11,224 bases of DNA from Larix sibirica (Eukaryota > Streptophyta > Pinopsida > Pinales > Pinaceae). A model generated the notes under the pieces. That model searched no databases and was not told where the DNA came from. It was given only the letters and a program-made list of their open reading frames with translations. Made by a program: the position numbers and the translations under genes. The DNA is taken from positions 50,280 to 61,503 of the forward strand of contig NWUY0300007398.1 of assembly GCA_004151065.3 (NCBI GenBank). Reading direction: 5' to 3'. Below, piece by piece: positions 9,302 through 11,224 of the stretch (its first letter is position 1; the number at the start of each line of letters is the position of its first letter).

Positions 9302-9494
9302 AGATCCTAGCTCCTTGTCACTTTGGGCGGCTTATTCCGTCGATTTAGGTTTCTATGTTATAAGATTTCTCTCTGGATCCCAGGTCCTGGTCACTTCACA
9401 TGGATTCATCCGTTGATTTGGGTTTTTCTGGTTCACACTTTCTTTGGATCCCACTTCCCTATCACTTTGCATGGATCGCTCCATATTTTCTCTG
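9302..9494. repeat. Three imperfect tandem units of about 72 bp
   Basis: GATCC starts at 9303, 9376 and 9447, 73 and 71 bp apart. Each is followed by a (C)T[AT]..TCACTT-type segment and then a TTT/TCT-rich tail; units one and two also share CCGT[CT]GATTT[AG]GGTTT. The third unit is shorter and more diverged. The open frames at 9323-9607 and 9444-9776 come from this repeat. It looks like a decayed minisatellite or a relic of a larger repeat. Confidence 0.75.
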
Positions 9495-10339
9495 GGAACC
9501 TTGATATTCTCGCAAGTTATCCCATTGATTCTTCAAGCAAATCTCCTATTAGGGCATGGATTCCCTTCAATGCATCACCCTTCTATGGTATGCAATCGTG
9601 GGTATAAATTGTCCATAAAAATTACTCATCACCCACATGATTTACTTCTATCCTCTGTTACCTTATGTGAAACTACCCTTCCCCTGCTCTTCATTTCGGT
9701 GGTTTCATTGAACATTGAAAGATCGTTGTTATCTTTAGCGAATAGCGGAGATTTTCTGCGGAGTAGTCATTTTTAGGCTTGAAATGATGCCTTGTATCCT
9801 CCATTGTTGGAACTCAACGTTGATATGGCTTATTTCAGGTCAGGTTTCATCCATGATCAAAATAGAACCCATTCTTTTTGAACAATTTAAAATTATACCT
9901 ATTAAACAATGTGTGTATGACCTTTTTAATAATATAACAACACCCGACTTGTAACAGGAACTTGATGCTTCTTGCTATACCTCTAGGAAAAAATTCTAGA
10001 TTCTTGTTCTAGCATAGAGGTGCAATTATCATAGAGCATTGTATTTACTATAGGTAGATTCTTCCATCGTTGTTGACTCAATTGTTTATTTTGAATTTGG
10101 AATGATTCCATTGTGGATACAAGGGTTGTTTGCTAGGAAGAATATGTACAAGATGATTAGCCTCCAAAGCTACATCTTTAAGATGATTAACCACACATCA
10201 AAGCAACATTACTCTCATGAGAAGTCTGAGCAAGTCCCTGCAACAATTTTTTTATTAATCAAAACATAATTCTTTCAAATTGTTTTGATTTTTTGATTAT
10301 TCTGGTTTAGAGTAACTTTTAGTGCCCAAAACTAGTTAG

Positions 10340-10810
10340 TTTAGTTATAAAGTTATGCACTTCTCTTGCACCATAAAAGTTTTGGTGAATTGTGATTTGA
10401 AACCTATTGCAAATAATGAACTTATTGTCATCATAGTACATAAGCCCATTGCATATTGCACACCTTTCATATGTCCACTTTTCTTTAATTGGCTTGTACA
10501 ATTGCTGTAAGCATGGTGTTAAGTATTTCTCCCCAAATCTATGAGGTGTTGGGCATTGTGAGATTTAAAATCCATTGTCACAAACCCCATCTTTATACTC
10601 CTGCTCGATCCAATCTTTAGAAGTTTTGACTCTAACACTTCTCTTCAACTTCTTCATTTTAGAACCTATGTGTTTCTCCCATGAGGAAACACTCATTGTT
10701 GTGCCCTTCCCACATTCATTAAATTCACACATGATTAAGTGGTGCTTAGGGAAGTCAATTTTAAAGAGATTGGAATTATAAATGATTTTGCAGGATTTCC
10801 AAATTCAAAG
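10340..10810 (-). pseudogene. ATX3/4/5-like (plant trithorax-type) PHD-finger gene fragment
   Basis: On the minus strand one frame reads from about 10810 to 10340. It first gives a segment containing FPKHHLIMCEFNECGKG and, soon after, SSWEKH.GSK.KK.KRSVRVK, about 10755-10620. It then gives KEKWTYERCAICN...NKFIICNRF...IHQNFYGAREV, 10483-10358. This resembles plant ATX3/4/5-type histone H3K4 methyltransferases, where such a segment precedes a PHD finger of the form RCAVC...NKIIICNRCQIAVHQECYG. The zinc-ligand spacing is exact: Cys at 10460-10462, 10451-10453 and 10409-10411, His at 10385-10387. The fourth and sixth ligands are Phe (10400-10402 and 10376-10378). A TAA lies in frame at 10565-10567. 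Similarity fades after 10345, and no extended PHD or SET domain follows. It is a dead fragment, either one or more exons left from a duplicated gene or a captured piece. Family assignment is from remembered motifs. Confidence 0.78.
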
Positions 10811-11224
10811 AATAAGACATATAATACACCGCATGACTAGGTGCTAAGAATAAGAGTAAGAAAGAACTTTCCATTAAACGATATCTCTAAGGCATATATT
10901 CACACAAAGTTACTAGGGTGGTCCACACCATAGCGAATTAATTTAGCGGAATCAAGCCCATTAATATAAAAATTTGGAAATTCGATTAGTTGTATGAATT
11001 TTAAGGTTTAATTCTATTCGATCAGGTAGTCCAAATTGCATTGATGTCCAAAATTTTGAAATTTTGATTGTGTAAATCAAGTTGCCTAGCTGTCCAATAT
11101 ATTTGATGAAGCCTAAGATGTTGCAAATTTTTTTAGGCAACAAATTCCCCAAAAGAGCATAAATATATTAGAAACAGTAGTCCACACATTAATAATGAAA
11201 AAATAGATGAATAGAAAGCCTCTT
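10811..11224. other. AT-rich DNA upstream of the PHD pseudogene, nothing recognised
   Basis: This would be upstream exon or intron of the minus-strand pseudogene. A 63-codon minus-strand frame (10961-11152) has no recognisable motif, and no further Cys/His cluster is visible. I see no RNA gene or clear repeat. Confidence 0.4.

Larger units (their letters stand above)
7736..10330. other. Long AT-rich intergenic stretch, no supported gene
   Basis: Stops are dense in all six frames, and the open frames present (for example 8207-8518 minus, 9323-9607 and 9444-9776 plus) are short or run through tandem repeats. Bases 7736-8230 and 8520-8990 are featureless AT-rich DNA. Three small repeat clusters lie at 8242-8350, 9002-9222 and 9302-9494. 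From 9600 to 9780 the sequence is less AT-rich and contains TATAAAT at 9603-9609, with no recognisable transcript after it. A 7-bp inverted repeat (ACCTCTA at 9979-9985, TAGAGGT at 10015-10021) is too short to interpret. The rest, to 10330, holds nothing I recognise. Confidence 0.5.

Noticed and set aside
9603-9609. TATAAAT with an upstream G-box at 9281-9286, as a possible plant promoter
   Set aside because: No recognisable transcript or coding exon follows, and TATA-like words are common in this AT-rich DNA.
9979-10021. Inverted repeat ACCTCTA...TAGAGGT, considered as ends of a tiny inverted-repeat transposon
   Set aside because: Only 7 bp per arm around a 29-nt interval, with no flanking target duplication seen.
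1-11224. CRISPR array, bacterial operon or phage-type system
   Set aside because: There are no regularly spaced identical repeats, no bacterial-style gene packing and no ribosome-binding-site-led ORFs. The tRNA type and retroelement mark this as plant nuclear DNA.

Overview
The window looks like nuclear DNA from a seed plant with a large, repeat-rich genome, most plausibly a gymnosperm such as a conifer. The supports are a eukaryotic-type tRNA-Thr(AGU) gene, a plant-style LTR retrotransposon primed by initiator tRNA-Met, a decayed fragment that reads like a plant trithorax-type (ATX3/4/5-like) PHD protein, AT-rich low-complexity intergenic DNA and no intact protein-coding gene. The gymnosperm assignment is inference; nuclear plant DNA is much firmer.

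Layout. Bases 1-61 hold most of a tRNA-Thr gene on the minus strand, cut by the window edge. Bases 62-1154 show no convincing gene. Bases 1160-7730 are one LTR retrotransposon in plus orientation, flanked by the 5-bp direct repeat AAATT (1155-1159 and 7731-7735). Its LTRs (1160-2063 and 6845-7730) both begin TGATGCAGGAG and end TCA, and differ at very roughly one base in five by eye. A tRNA-iMet-like primer binding site follows the 5' LTR. The internal region has no visible gag zinc knuckle, protease, reverse transcriptase, RNase H or integrase. It carries a purine-rich, frameshifted, stop-riddled trace of a long acidic reading frame of unknown function, so the element looks non-autonomous and dead.

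Inside the element, 5219-5900 and 5902-6583 are 682-bp copies differing at one base, separated by a single N at 5901. This is almost certainly an unmerged contig overlap and not biology; the true element is probably about 683 bp shorter than it appears.

Bases 7736-10330 are AT-rich intergenic DNA with three small imperfect repeat clusters (about 57-bp, 133-bp and 72-bp periods). On the minus strand, about 10340-10810 is a pseudogene fragment: a conserved pre-PHD segment followed by a PHD finger with the family's exact Cys/His spacing, but with two zinc-binding cysteines changed to Phe and an in-frame stop. Bases 10811-11224 hold nothing I recognise.

No genes here work together as a system. 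The items most worth following up are the unknown acidic ORF of the retroelement, the ATX-like pseudogene and the assembly duplication.
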